Assembly (NCBI GenBank): GCA_014874365.1
Contig: JACWAH010000013.1
Location: forward strand, 1 to 34,455
Length of the DNA stretch: 34,455 nucleotides
Direction: 5' to 3'
Source: Thermoplasmatales archaeon
GTDB taxonomy: Archaea > Thermoplasmatota > Thermoplasmata > Thermoplasmatales > Thermoplasmataceae
The position numbers were made by a program, and so were the translations under genes. Of the stretch, positions 15,552 through 23,475 are shown one piece after another. Below the pieces are notes generated by a model. That model made no database searches and was not told the DNA's origin. It saw nothing but the letters and a program-made list of their open reading frames with translations. Numbering within the stretch: position 1 is the stretch's first letter; every line of letters starts with the position of its first letter.

Positions 15552-16028
15552 TCATTCCTTGCTTGATGAAAGGTATCGTTTTGTTTCGTGACCGCATATG
15601 GGACATATCTTCGTGGTAACCTCCCTTCCGCATCCACTGCACTTGTAGACCCACTTTAACTTCTTAGAAATCCCTTTCTTCTCAACGCTTTCTGCCTTAA
15701 TCCCCATGAACGAACAAACATTCAGTACGGAATAATCATCCGAGAGAACAGTTCCCTTAACCTCATATCCCAGTGCAATGACATCAATATCCGTATTTGA
15801 AAGGAATCGGAGATCACCAGATTTTTGTGCAGCTTCCTTTGCAACTGCCTTGGCGTCCCTGGATGGAGAACGTATCTCGAGGCTGTCTCTTATCTCTTCT
15901 ATTAAGCCGGCGAGCCTTCCTGTCTTGATTTCGTCCAGGACGGAACCAGTTGTTGCAACATTCCCAGAGAGCAGGTTTACCTTTCTGGAAAGTATTGCTC
16001 CCGTGTCCAAAATGTAGAGATCGGTCAT
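15552..16028 (-). CDS. nob1: rRNA maturation endonuclease Nob1 (PIN domain plus zinc ribbon)
   Basis: Nob1 makes the final cut at the 3' end of 16S rRNA during small-subunit maturation. The N-terminal PIN domain begins LYILDTGAIL, with the first acidic metal ligand at D8, continues with an acidic SVLDEI, and ends near TDIDVIALG and VLSDDYSV. The C-terminus has a zinc ribbon with CSGCG and CPICG. At 158 residues it matches archaeal Nob1. Its ATG overlaps the stop of nnr by four bases (ATGA), placing it last in a minus-strand operon with SOD, Ogg and Nnr. Confidence 0.95.
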   Translation of the reverse strand: MTDLYILDTGAILSRKVNLLSGNVATTGSVLDEIKTGRLAGLIEEIRDSLEIRSPSRDAKAVAKEAAQKSGDLRFLSNTDIDVIALGYEVKGTVLSDDYSVLNVCSFMGIKAESVEKKGISKKLKWVYKCSGCGREVTTKICPICGHETKRYLSSSKE

Positions 16029-17419
16029 CTGTTTTCGGCCTTCAACCTGGCATCATTAATGACATAAGGAATCCGGTCAAGGATATCCGTTACAGAGTAC
16101 CAGTATCCTTTTTCGGCAAAGCACAAATCTGCTGCCATTTTATTGACATAAGACGCGAACGAGGCTGCGTAAAGGTTAGGCATTCCCTTCGCGATGAAAC
16201 CTGCGACAAGCCCTGCAAGAACGTCCCCGGTTCCACCCATTGTCATCCTTGCATTCCCTCCTTTCGAGGTCAAAACAGACTCTCCATCGGTGATAATATC
16301 ATTATTTCCTTTCAACAAAACTACGCCCTTGAAAGCTTTGGCTGCTTTTACGGCATTCTTTTCGTCCGCCTTGTATCCAGTAAATATTTCGAACTCACCA
16401 TGGTGTGGAGTGACCACTGCATTTCGGCCCGCCAGCAGTTCCGGCTTCATACCTTTAAGTGTATTGGCATCGACAACAACTGGTTTTGACAGACTGCCAA
16501 TAATTTTTCTCATCAGGTTAAACTGTTCCTGGGACTTTCCCATACCAGGGCCAACCAGAACTGCATCAGCCTTCCGGATGTCCTCAACTGCACTATCGTC
16601 GAATTCGAATAGCATCAATTCAGGCGAATAGCCATAAAAAGCACTTAAACTGGATTTCGGGAGATAGACCTTAACGAGGTCGCAGCCGGATTTTAATGCC
16701 GAGAGCGAAGCCATTACCCCTGCGCCGAAGGATTGCCATCCTGCAATTACTGCAAGAGTTCCATTCATGCCTTTATGAGACGTTTCCTGGGGCAAGGGAT
16801 AATAAAGGAAATCGCCTGGGCCGCTCCTTGAGAAACAATCCTCTGGTATCCCAATGTCAACGACTTTTATCAGCCCGGAGTTTGCCTTATTCATCCCTTT
16901 TTTAGTATCCGTGAAAGTAACCGTTGTCACAGGTTTGACAGCTTCCTTACTTCCAAGACCTGTTGGAATATCAATGGAAATTATTTTTTTCCCCGACTTA
17001 TTTATGCTTCTCACGGCACTGAGCACGGGTTCCTGCAGGCTTATTCTGGAGCCTGTTCCAAGAATCCCGTCCACTATGAGATCTGCAGATCGTATTTCCG
17101 AATCCAGTTTGTCAAGCTGCTCCAATCTTCCGTCATAACCTGCCAGGGACCCCTTCGCCAGCTCAGTCTTTACTTTACCGGATGATGAAACAATAATCAC
17201 GCATGTATCATATTCCTTCTTCAGGAATGAGGCTGCCTTTAATCCGTCAGCTCCGTTATTTCCGCTTCCACACAGGAATAGGACTTTCGAACCTTTCTTT
17301 GCAGCCAGCCCGACTTCGTCTGCTACGGCTTTTCCTGCTCTTTCCAGTAAGACTTCCAAATCACCGTATAGTGATAAATAGTTAATCTCTGCCCTCCTGA
17401 TTGACGGAAAGTCCAGCAT
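16025..17419 (-). CDS. nnr: Bifunctional NAD(P)H-hydrate repair enzyme Nnr
   Basis: The protein repairs NADHX and NADPHX, hydrated dead-end forms of the coenzymes that arise spontaneously, faster in heat and acid. The N-terminal epimerase domain (about residues 1-210) has FLCGSGNNGADGLKAA and VDGILGTGS. The C-terminal ADP/ATP-dependent dehydratase domain (about 215-464) has VVDANTL, VTPHHGEFEIFTG and the GGTGDVLAGLVAG nucleotide-binding motif. At 464 residues it is the usual fused form. The ATG directly follows the ogg stop (TAA-ATG), and its end overlaps nob1. Confidence 0.95.
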   Translation of the reverse strand: MLDFPSIRRAEINYLSLYGDLEVLLERAGKAVADEVGLAAKKGSKVLFLCGSGNNGADGLKAASFLKKEYDTCVIIVSSSGKVKTELAKGSLAGYDGRLEQLDKLDSEIRSADLIVDGILGTGSRISLQEPVLSAVRSINKSGKKIISIDIPTGLGSKEAVKPVTTVTFTDTKKGMNKANSGLIKVVDIGIPEDCFSRSGPGDFLYYPLPQETSHKGMNGTLAVIAGWQSFGAGVMASLSALKSGCDLVKVYLPKSSLSAFYGYSPELMLFEFDDSAVEDIRKADAVLVGPGMGKSQEQFNLMRKIIGSLSKPVVVDANTLKGMKPELLAGRNAVVTPHHGEFEIFTGYKADEKNAVKAAKAFKGVVLLKGNNDIITDGESVLTSKGGNARMTMGGTGDVLAGLVAGFIAKGMPNLYAASFASYVNKMAADLCFAEKGYWYSVTDILDRIPYVINDARLKAENR

Positions 17420-18040
17420 TTACTTCAGCACCGTTCCGGTTTCCTCCTTCCACAGTATGAGGTCAAGTACTCCCGGTTGCATGCCGTATGACCTGGACAG
17501 TTCAATAAATTTCCTTTCTATCTCAAGATACTTTTTCCCCGTCAAAGTCTTCGGGATTTCCACTTCAAAGGAGCTTCTCAGCGATTTCAGTATGTGTTTG
17601 TCCAGGATTGCAAAATCAAAGACGCCGACATTCCTGAGGAAATGCGAAGCCTCCTTGTACCCTATTCCATATACACCGTTCACCAGGTATTCCCTCGCCT
17701 CCCATGGGTCCATTTGATTGACGATGGAAGGGAGCTCGTCTATTATCCACCTAGAATTATAGATATAAGCGCTCCTGGTATTGTAAAACCTGTATCTTGC
17801 CATCTTCAATGCATTCCTCAGGTCCATCTGGTCATAATGCAGGAACGGTTCCTTTCCAAGTGTTTTCTGCATCCTGATGCCAAGTTCCGCTGATGTGTTT
17901 GCAGCCATGATACAGAAACACAATTCAAAAAAAAGGTCTTCTTTACCAGCGGTCCTCTGGTTCCTGAAACTCTCAACCTTTGCAATAATATCTTCAGAAA
18001 GAAGGATCTTCCTATCCTTCTCCCCTCCGACTTTTTCCAT
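17420..18040 (-). CDS. ogg: 8-oxoguanine DNA glycosylase/lyase, archaeal Ogg2 type
   Basis: The enzyme removes 8-oxoguanine from DNA and nicks the backbone. The helix-hairpin-helix region reads LVNGVYGIGYKEASHFLRN, with the catalytic Lys at K129 and the catalytic Asp at D147 (AILDKHIL). At 206 residues it has the compact Ogg2 size without the N-terminal domain of human OGG1. The C-terminal lysine (ending VLK) is a feature of Ogg2 proteins, where the terminal residue helps recognise 8-oxoguanine. It starts 6 bases after the SOD stop and abuts nnr, so an oxidative-damage operon is likely. Confidence 0.93.
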   Translation of the reverse strand: MEKVGGEKDRKILLSEDIIAKVESFRNQRTAGKEDLFFELCFCIMAANTSAELGIRMQKTLGKEPFLHYDQMDLRNALKMARYRFYNTRSAYIYNSRWIIDELPSIVNQMDPWEAREYLVNGVYGIGYKEASHFLRNVGVFDFAILDKHILKSLRSSFEVEIPKTLTGKKYLEIERKFIELSRSYGMQPGVLDLILWKEETGTVLK

Positions 18041-18046
18041 GCAATT

Positions 18047-18661
18047 TTACTTAAAGACCTGGTAGCACTTGAGAGCTTTTGTATACCTGCTGTGGACTTC
18101 GTTCCAGCTCACGTTCTTCATGAACGCGTCAAGGTAGCCTGCCCTTTTAGGTCCAAAGTCGACGTAATAGGCATGCTCGTAGACGTCCAGGGCAAGCACA
18201 ACTATGGCGTTCCATATTCCGTTTGTATTATGTATGTCTGCGCCGACGTTTCTTAGCTTGCCTGTGTTCAGGTCGTACACAAGCAGGGCCCATCCCCTGA
18301 ATGCCGTTCCCGTGGCTTTGAAGTCCTCGACCCACTTTTCGTAGCTGCCAAAATCCTTCTCAATCGCTTTCTTCAGGTCTTCCGGGACAGAGCTTTTCTG
18401 GCTCTTCAGGTTCTCGAAATAAAGCTCATGAAGGAGGGCGCCGTCGTAGTTGAAAGTCTCTTCGAGCTTCAGTTCCCTGAAATCGCTATAGTTCTGGTTG
18501 GCTTTCGACCTGTCAGCAGACTGGAGTTTTTCCCATATCTCGTTGAGTTTGTTCACATACCCCTTGTAGTGGGTTTCAAAATGATACTCAATCTGCTGAT
18601 TAGATATACCGTCGAGTCCGCTTGGTTTTAGCTTGTCCTTATGTTCCCACTTTTCAGACAC
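18047..18661 (-). CDS. sod: Iron/manganese superoxide dismutase
   Basis: This converts superoxide to hydrogen peroxide and oxygen. Metal ligands are visible: first His in EYHFETHYKGYV with the gateway Tyr eight residues later, second His in LLHELYF, and the Asp and His in DVYEHAYY. The commonly conserved Trp in DVWEHAYY is Tyr here. At 204 residues it has normal length. The GTG at 18661 is the start; AGGTGA (18671-18666) precedes it by four bases as a Shine-Dalgarno. Fe and Mn use cannot be told apart by eye. It is the first gene of the Ogg-Nnr-Nob1 group. Confidence 0.96.
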   Translation of the reverse strand: MSEKWEHKDKLKPSGLDGISNQQIEYHFETHYKGYVNKLNEIWEKLQSADRSKANQNYSDFRELKLEETFNYDGALLHELYFENLKSQKSSVPEDLKKAIEKDFGSYEKWVEDFKATGTAFRGWALLVYDLNTGKLRNVGADIHNTNGIWNAIVVLALDVYEHAYYVDFGPKRAGYLDAFMKNVSWNEVHSRYTKALKCYQVFK

Positions 18662-18665
18662 TTAT

Positions 18666-18707
18666 TCACCTGCTTTAACATTATCACAAGGTTTAAAAAT
18701 TTAATTG
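18666..18707 (-). promoter_or_regulatory. Promoter and Shine-Dalgarno of the SOD operon
   Basis: On the minus strand an AT-rich TATA-like region (TTAAATTTTTAAAC, 18691-18704) is followed by AGGTGA at 18671-18666 and GTG at 18661. This is one of the few starts here with a clear Shine-Dalgarno, consistent with a leadered transcript and a weak GTG start. Confidence 0.5.
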
Positions 18708-18737
18708 TATGTAATGTTTACAAAATATATTTTCCAT

Positions 18738-18941
18738 TCACTGGCGATCCCAGAATACATCAAGGGGCTTGGCGAAGTAACTGGACCTGGATCTTGTAAT
18801 TCTGGGGTGCGAGTACAGCCATTCATCAAGACTCAGATCGTCAAGCGTCCTGGTCCGCGAGATTTCATTCTGGCAGTCCGAACAGATGAAGCCAGTGAAA
18901 ATCAAGGAATCACAGATCAAACAGTGCTTCTTGACGTCCAT
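18738..18941 (-). CDS. Small zinc-ribbon-like protein, 67 residues
   Basis: The protein begins MDVKKHCLICDSLIFTGF and continues CSDCQNE, so two CxxC pairs are separated by ten residues, the layout of a small zinc finger. The rest is an acidic then basic tail (SLDEWLYSH, ITRSRSSYFAKP). I do not recognise the family. It lies between GPN GTPase and SOD on the same strand, about 140 bases from the former and 76 from the latter, so it may have its own promoter. Paired cysteines in a frame this short support a real gene. Confidence 0.6.
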   Translation of the reverse strand: MDVKKHCLICDSLIFTGFICSDCQNEISRTRTLDDLSLDEWLYSHPRITRSRSSYFAKPLDVFWDRQ

Positions 18942-19083
18942 GCAACTTCAATCCATGCAGTAGATAAGCCTTTTTTCAATTATCAAAATTGAGTCAAGGT
19001 GTGTTTATTAAGGATTCTAAAACCTTAAAGAACCAGGTTGCATCATTTCGGAATAACAATTATTTAGATGATATACGATAATT

Positions 19084-19863
19084 CTAGTCATCTTTGTAAA
19101 GGGTGTCCGTGTCTTCCCCACCCATGAATGTCAGGGACATCTGCGAATATATGTCCTCAAAACCCTCCATATTTGTGGAGGAAGTGGGAAAAATCCTTGT
19201 CATGAGATCACTCTCCTTAAACGATTTGATTATCTCCAGGAAGTAATCTTTCACCACTTTCTGCTTCTCTGAGATAAAGCTTTCGTAAAGCAAATCCGGG
19301 TCTTTTTCCCAGTCCAGGATACTCTTTAGCTGCTCTTCGGTAATAAGATCCGATTTATTCAGCACAAAGAGCATCGGCTTGAAGAATCTGGAAAAAACAG
19401 AGCCGAACAACATTTTCTGTGATATGAATCCCGATGGCGAAGATGCAACAACTGAGTCCGCCAGGAAGCAGATCATTCCCTTTTCACCAGCAAGTGCATC
19501 CACAAGCAATGGACTTCCCTGCCTGAAACTGAAGAGTTCCACCTGGCCCGGGGTATCAAAAATTATGTAGTGATCATCCAGGTCAGCAAGCTGGTTATTC
19601 AACTCGTCAACATGATCCAGAATAAGGTCTGCAGCGACTACCTGGGCCCCGTTAGGTCCAAGAGAATATTCCCTCATGACACTTTCCAGCGAAATAATGT
19701 CCTTTACGTCGATATCTGGCGTATAAGGGGAGTATTCCGCACCGGGATCAAGGTTAACTATTGCGGACTCGAACTGCTGGTTTTGCAGCCATGAATTCAG
19801 CGAATTACAGAATGTTGATTTTCCGGTGCCAGCCGGGCCAGTTACAAATAAACCTCCTCTCAT
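19084..19863 (-). CDS. GPN-loop GTPase
   Basis: These GTPases are conserved in archaea and eukaryotes, where the relatives Gpn1-3 help assemble RNA polymerase II; the archaeal role is unsettled. Numbered from ATG 19863, the P-loop GPAGTGKS is at residues 9-16, the GPN triplet at 69-71 (SLGPNGAQ), the G3 motif is DTPGQVE and G4 is NKSD. The frame is open for a further 19 codons upstream, but those lie inside the DP2 gene and precede the first strand. ATG 19863, one base after the DP2 stop, is therefore the better start, giving 259 residues, the usual length. It is the last gene of the pyrG-SCP2-DP2 group. Confidence 0.95.
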   Translation of the reverse strand: MRGGLFVTGPAGTGKSTFCNSLNSWLQNQQFESAIVNLDPGAEYSPYTPDIDVKDIISLESVMREYSLGPNGAQVVAADLILDHVDELNNQLADLDDHYIIFDTPGQVELFSFRQGSPLLVDALAGEKGMICFLADSVVASSPSGFISQKMLFGSVFSRFFKPMLFVLNKSDLITEEQLKSILDWEKDPDLLYESFISEKQKVVKDYFLEIIKSFKESDLMTRIFPTSSTNMEGFEDIYSQMSLTFMGGEDTDTLYKDD

Positions 19864-19864
19864 G

Positions 19865-22800
19865 TTAAATCTCAAGCGTCCTGAACCCGGGTTCTTCCGG
19901 TTCACTTCCAAACGTATCATCTATCGTTCTCTTTATGTTGTCAATCCTCGCTTTCAGGTAATCTGGTACATTGTATTTTTCCGCGACTTTCACTGTTTCA
20001 TCCAGGTACTTTACTATGCCACCCTTATGCACGGTGAGATTAATCTTTTCCGAACCGCATTTGAGGCATTTACCAGAAAGCGGGATCCTCCTGAACTTCT
20101 TGTTGCATTTTGTGCACCGGAAAGTCTGGGAGAAAAAACCCCTGAAATTACCGTAAATATCAGGCAGGAAATGCGAGTTCAGCACACGTGCTGCCACGTC
20201 GTCCTCATCTACCGCCCTAATGATTGTGGCCAGTGTAAGCTGCCTTTCTATCTTTTCTTCCATGGTTCCAATGGTCTTGTAGGATGATACCATGACCCCG
20301 GAATTTATGTCATCTGTCCTGTTGGTAAACCCAAGACCTGTAAATGACCCTGTCTCCTCAATCATCCTCTTCATCGGCTTCATGTATGATTCTATTTCAG
20401 CAGGCTTAGCCTCCCTTTCAGCTGCCTTGTAAAATTCCAGCGGGTATGACCATAGTGTATCAACATTCAACGCCTCCTTGTCCACTTCCTCAGGATTGAG
20501 AAACTCTGTCAGGACAAGAGGTGCATCCATTAACCCTCCGGTTGTGGCCGGGAGGAAATCCCTGGAGAAATTAAGAAGCCCATCCAGAAGGAGCATAAGG
20601 CTGTCCTCATCACCGTCACAGTTTCTCCTTTTCGATGCATGGAAGAAAGGATGTGCGTAAGCTCCAGAGGCACTGGTGAATCCAATGATCCTGCCTGCAA
20701 TTCCACCTGAAGTGTGCGGTGCCAGTCCTATTATGGTTTTGCCGATGATGTCTTCCCTTGATTTGCAGGAATAGAAAGGTGGAAGCCGGTAATATCTGGT
20801 TAGCAGATCGTCGACCAGCCTGGAAACACTTAGGAGATAATCTCCTGCCCCGTATGGGACTATGATATCCTGGGGGAATATCTCATTCAACTTTCCTGGG
20901 ACATATCCAAGCTCTTCCGCTTTCTTATCTGAAAGGCCGATCTCCAATGGATCAAAATGAGTTATCGGTATATCAGAAACATCATATCTGCAGGTCCCGT
21001 CCTTGTTAACCGACACTCCGTTCTTCGCTCTCAAAAGACCTTTCTCCAGAGGCTCGCAGGTCTTGTGGCTGGACATCAGTTTCTTTACGCCCTTCAGCAG
21101 CTTGACTTCTTCTATGGTTACGCCTGTGCGCTCTTCCGCCGCTTTAATCAGGTCAGAAATGTTCACATTGACTTTTGTCTTCCTTTCAGACTTGGCAGTC
21201 TTCCCGCCGCATTTCTCGCAGAGCGGTGTGATCGTCAGGTTACCGCAGGAAACGCATATTCTTTGTAAAGCTTCAGAGTCATAATCACCCTTGGATGAGA
21301 GGTTCGCATCTCCAATTGAACGCCGCGAACTTCCAAAATCCTCGACTGGGAAGAGGACATGCACAAGAGGCTTCATCTTCCTGGCTCCTGCTTTTTCGGG
21401 TCTTCCCATTCTTGCTCCAATCCTGGTGGGTGACTTCGGGATGATGGTCATCCCGGAAAGTTTGCGTATTGTATCCATTATGTTGCCAGCATCCTCCATG
21501 GCGGTTTCTGAAGACAAAATTTTGCCTGATATTGTGATTCCCAGTGTGGAGATTAAGGCGAAGTATTCCTCTATCTTTACTTCCTTCCCAGTCAGGGTAA
21601 ATGTAATCCCCAGAGCTTTAAGGATATCTATTATTTCTTTCGTACCTTCAATTGTAATTGATTCGGTGCCAGCTTTCCCATTAAGAATGGCTAACCTCAG
21701 GCTGGTAAGTTGCTCGAAATCCAGGTCATGCCAGAAATAATCGAAGGCAGGATGCAATGGAATACCAAATTCCATTGAGATCTTCACAGCTTCAAACTGA
21801 TCGGGATCTCTATCGAGGAATTCTTTTAGGTCTTCCTTTCCTTCAATGAACTTTAGCCACCATTCCCTGCAGAACGAGGGTTTCTCAAGCTTATGATTAT
21901 TTTCCAGGAATTCGCCGTATCCGATCAGGATTTCTCCTATATCTGTGATCTCCACAACTTCTGATTTGACCTGCTTTGCCGTTTCCGCATCATTTACCCG
22001 AATGTGCCTGCCGTCCTTCAGTAAAACCATCGGGCCATCAATATATTCGCAAGGTGTGATTGCTGCAGCCTTTCCCGGCAACTCAACCTTGAGCTGGGAT
22101 CCTACTGCTATGAATCCGCCAAGTATTTCCATGGTTGCAGGGCTTATTCCAGCCGCCGCCAGTCCTGTCACCCTGCTCCTTCCGTATCTTAGGCGAAATC
22201 CACCAGGTCTTCCGGGGTGGCTGAACACCGGCCGACCTGCAATGATGTCCTTCAGGAATTTTTCCTCCTTCTTCTCGGTTCCGTTGCTCTTTTCCGGATC
22301 TGAAATGCTTTCAAGGAATGCCCACCCCTTCAGTTTCATGGTAGAGGTGTACTTCAGCACTTTCTTGGATTTCTGGATCAACCCTTCGCAAAGAACAAGG
22401 CACATCCCCCCTCTTATCTTATTGGTGGAGATGCGTTCCATGTCCCTGTGTCCGGATATCTCCTCATCTTCGCTCCCTTCTCCGTCAATCATGACGGGTA
22501 TGTTGGAAATTACCAGCCGAATTTCCTCCCTTGACGGAAGGTACTGAAGATGTTTCAGCCTGTTGTAACTCTGGACTTCTTCTATATATCTTTCAATCTC
22601 GGGTTCCGTGGCCTTATATTCGGATATTCCCAGATCCATCCTGACGATGTCTGCGATCAGGACGCTGAGAGCCTGGGCAGTTCCTCCCGCACCCCTGATA
22701 GGGCCGGAATAGATAACTGCAGCGTAGTTCTTACCAGAAAAATTCCGGATCTCAACCGATCTGATTCCTTCAAGCGGAGCTACAAGGATCCCTTCTGTGA

Positions 22801-23149
22801 GTATCGCCAGACCAACCCTTACGGCTATGTCAAGGGCATATTGTGCCCCCTTGTCTGAATTCTTCTTTGCAATAATCCTGGAAGCTTCAATGGCTACGTC
22901 TTCCCTGCTCTTGGTCGCGGACAGTTTTCTAATAATTTCCGCAAGTCCTTTCACTTCCAGCAAAGCTTCAATTCTCTCAGCCATGTCGGAAGCAAGAGGG
23001 ACTTCGACTCTTTCAGTTACGTCCATTCCCAATTTTCTTGCTTCAATCGCAATAGCATAAATTTTGTCAATATCAGAGGAAAGTCTTTTTTTATATTGAA
23101 CTATTTTTTCTTCGTCCAGTTTTTCAATTTCTTTAGGTTTGGGAATCAC
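19865..23149 (-). CDS. polC: DNA polymerase D large (catalytic) subunit DP2
   Basis: DP2 is the catalytic subunit of the archaea-specific replicative polymerase PolD. The active-site acidic motif (NCDGDED) is near residues 839-846. A CxxC...CxxC zinc site (CVSCG, CEKCGG) lies near 629-646 and another (CTKCNKK, CLKCG) near 1011-1031. The N-terminus has the family's SGPIRGAGGTAQALSVLI and FSHPGRPGGFRLRYGRSR stretches. At 1094 residues it is normal and carries no intein, although inteins are frequent at this gene in archaea. Its ATG overlaps the preceding SCP2-like gene by four bases. The small subunit DP1 is not in the window. Confidence 0.97.
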   Translation of the reverse strand: MIPKPKEIEKLDEEKIVQYKKRLSSDIDKIYAIAIEARKLGMDVTERVEVPLASDMAERIEALLEVKGLAEIIRKLSATKSREDVAIEASRIIAKKNSDKGAQYALDIAVRVGLAILTEGILVAPLEGIRSVEIRNFSGKNYAAVIYSGPIRGAGGTAQALSVLIADIVRMDLGISEYKATEPEIERYIEEVQSYNRLKHLQYLPSREEIRLVISNIPVMIDGEGSEDEEISGHRDMERISTNKIRGGMCLVLCEGLIQKSKKVLKYTSTMKLKGWAFLESISDPEKSNGTEKKEEKFLKDIIAGRPVFSHPGRPGGFRLRYGRSRVTGLAAAGISPATMEILGGFIAVGSQLKVELPGKAAAITPCEYIDGPMVLLKDGRHIRVNDAETAKQVKSEVVEITDIGEILIGYGEFLENNHKLEKPSFCREWWLKFIEGKEDLKEFLDRDPDQFEAVKISMEFGIPLHPAFDYFWHDLDFEQLTSLRLAILNGKAGTESITIEGTKEIIDILKALGITFTLTGKEVKIEEYFALISTLGITISGKILSSETAMEDAGNIMDTIRKLSGMTIIPKSPTRIGARMGRPEKAGARKMKPLVHVLFPVEDFGSSRRSIGDANLSSKGDYDSEALQRICVSCGNLTITPLCEKCGGKTAKSERKTKVNVNISDLIKAAEERTGVTIEEVKLLKGVKKLMSSHKTCEPLEKGLLRAKNGVSVNKDGTCRYDVSDIPITHFDPLEIGLSDKKAEELGYVPGKLNEIFPQDIIVPYGAGDYLLSVSRLVDDLLTRYYRLPPFYSCKSREDIIGKTIIGLAPHTSGGIAGRIIGFTSASGAYAHPFFHASKRRNCDGDEDSLMLLLDGLLNFSRDFLPATTGGLMDAPLVLTEFLNPEEVDKEALNVDTLWSYPLEFYKAAEREAKPAEIESYMKPMKRMIEETGSFTGLGFTNRTDDINSGVMVSSYKTIGTMEEKIERQLTLATIIRAVDEDDVAARVLNSHFLPDIYGNFRGFFSQTFRCTKCNKKFRRIPLSGKCLKCGSEKINLTVHKGGIVKYLDETVKVAEKYNVPDYLKARIDNIKRTIDDTFGSEPEEPGFRTLEI

Positions 23150-23475
23150 TTGAAAAGCTCTGTAAGGAAAAGCTTGTCGAAAAGCGATGCCTTAATCTTG
23201 ATTTTCTTCTCCATGTAGGCGGCCATCGGGTCAATCTGCCTTGCGATAATCTTGTTGAATGTATCAGAATCTACTGCTATTTCTATATCCGAAGCCTGTT
23301 TTCCTTCAACAACTTCACCTACCTTGCCGCCAGAAATCTGGAAATTATAGAACTCCTTGTCATCGAACGCAACAAGAAAACTCTTCTTTATAGTGCTGAG
23401 CTTCTTTGCAAACTTCTCGTCATTCTTGATCCGTTCGTTCACGCGATTCTTGAGTTCGTCAAGTACTTCCTTCAT
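23146..23475 (-). CDS. SCP2 sterol-carrier-like domain protein
   Basis: The 109-residue protein fits a stand-alone SCP2-type lipid-binding fold: an N-terminal helix, strands [27 protein letters not shown] and [16 protein letters not shown], then the amphipathic C-terminal helices ([19 protein letters not shown] in outline). SCP2 domains bind lipids or fatty acyl groups; the function of short archaeal versions is unknown. It overlaps pyrG upstream and polC downstream, each by four bases, so it is translationally coupled to replication and nucleotide genes. That position does not suggest a lipid role directly. Confidence 0.75.
   Translation of the reverse strand: MKEVLDELKNRVNERIKNDEKFAKKLSTIKKSFLVAFDDKEFYNFQISGGKVGEVVEGKQASDIEIAVDSDTFNKIIARQIDPMAAYMEKKIKIKASLFDKLFLTELFK

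Noticed and set aside
15145-15591. Plus-strand open frame of 148 codons
   Set aside because: The opposite strand gives recognisable relic and Nob1 sequence over the same bases, and this frame has no recognisable motif or start context.
19864-19920. Longer N-terminus for the GPN GTPase
   Set aside because: The extra 19 codons overlap the DP2 coding region and precede the first strand of the GTPase fold; ATG 19863 gives the normal family start.
21945-22547. Plus-strand open frame of 200 codons inside DP2
   Set aside because: It lies fully opposite the recognised PolD sequence, whose motifs are intact; no independent domain is visible.
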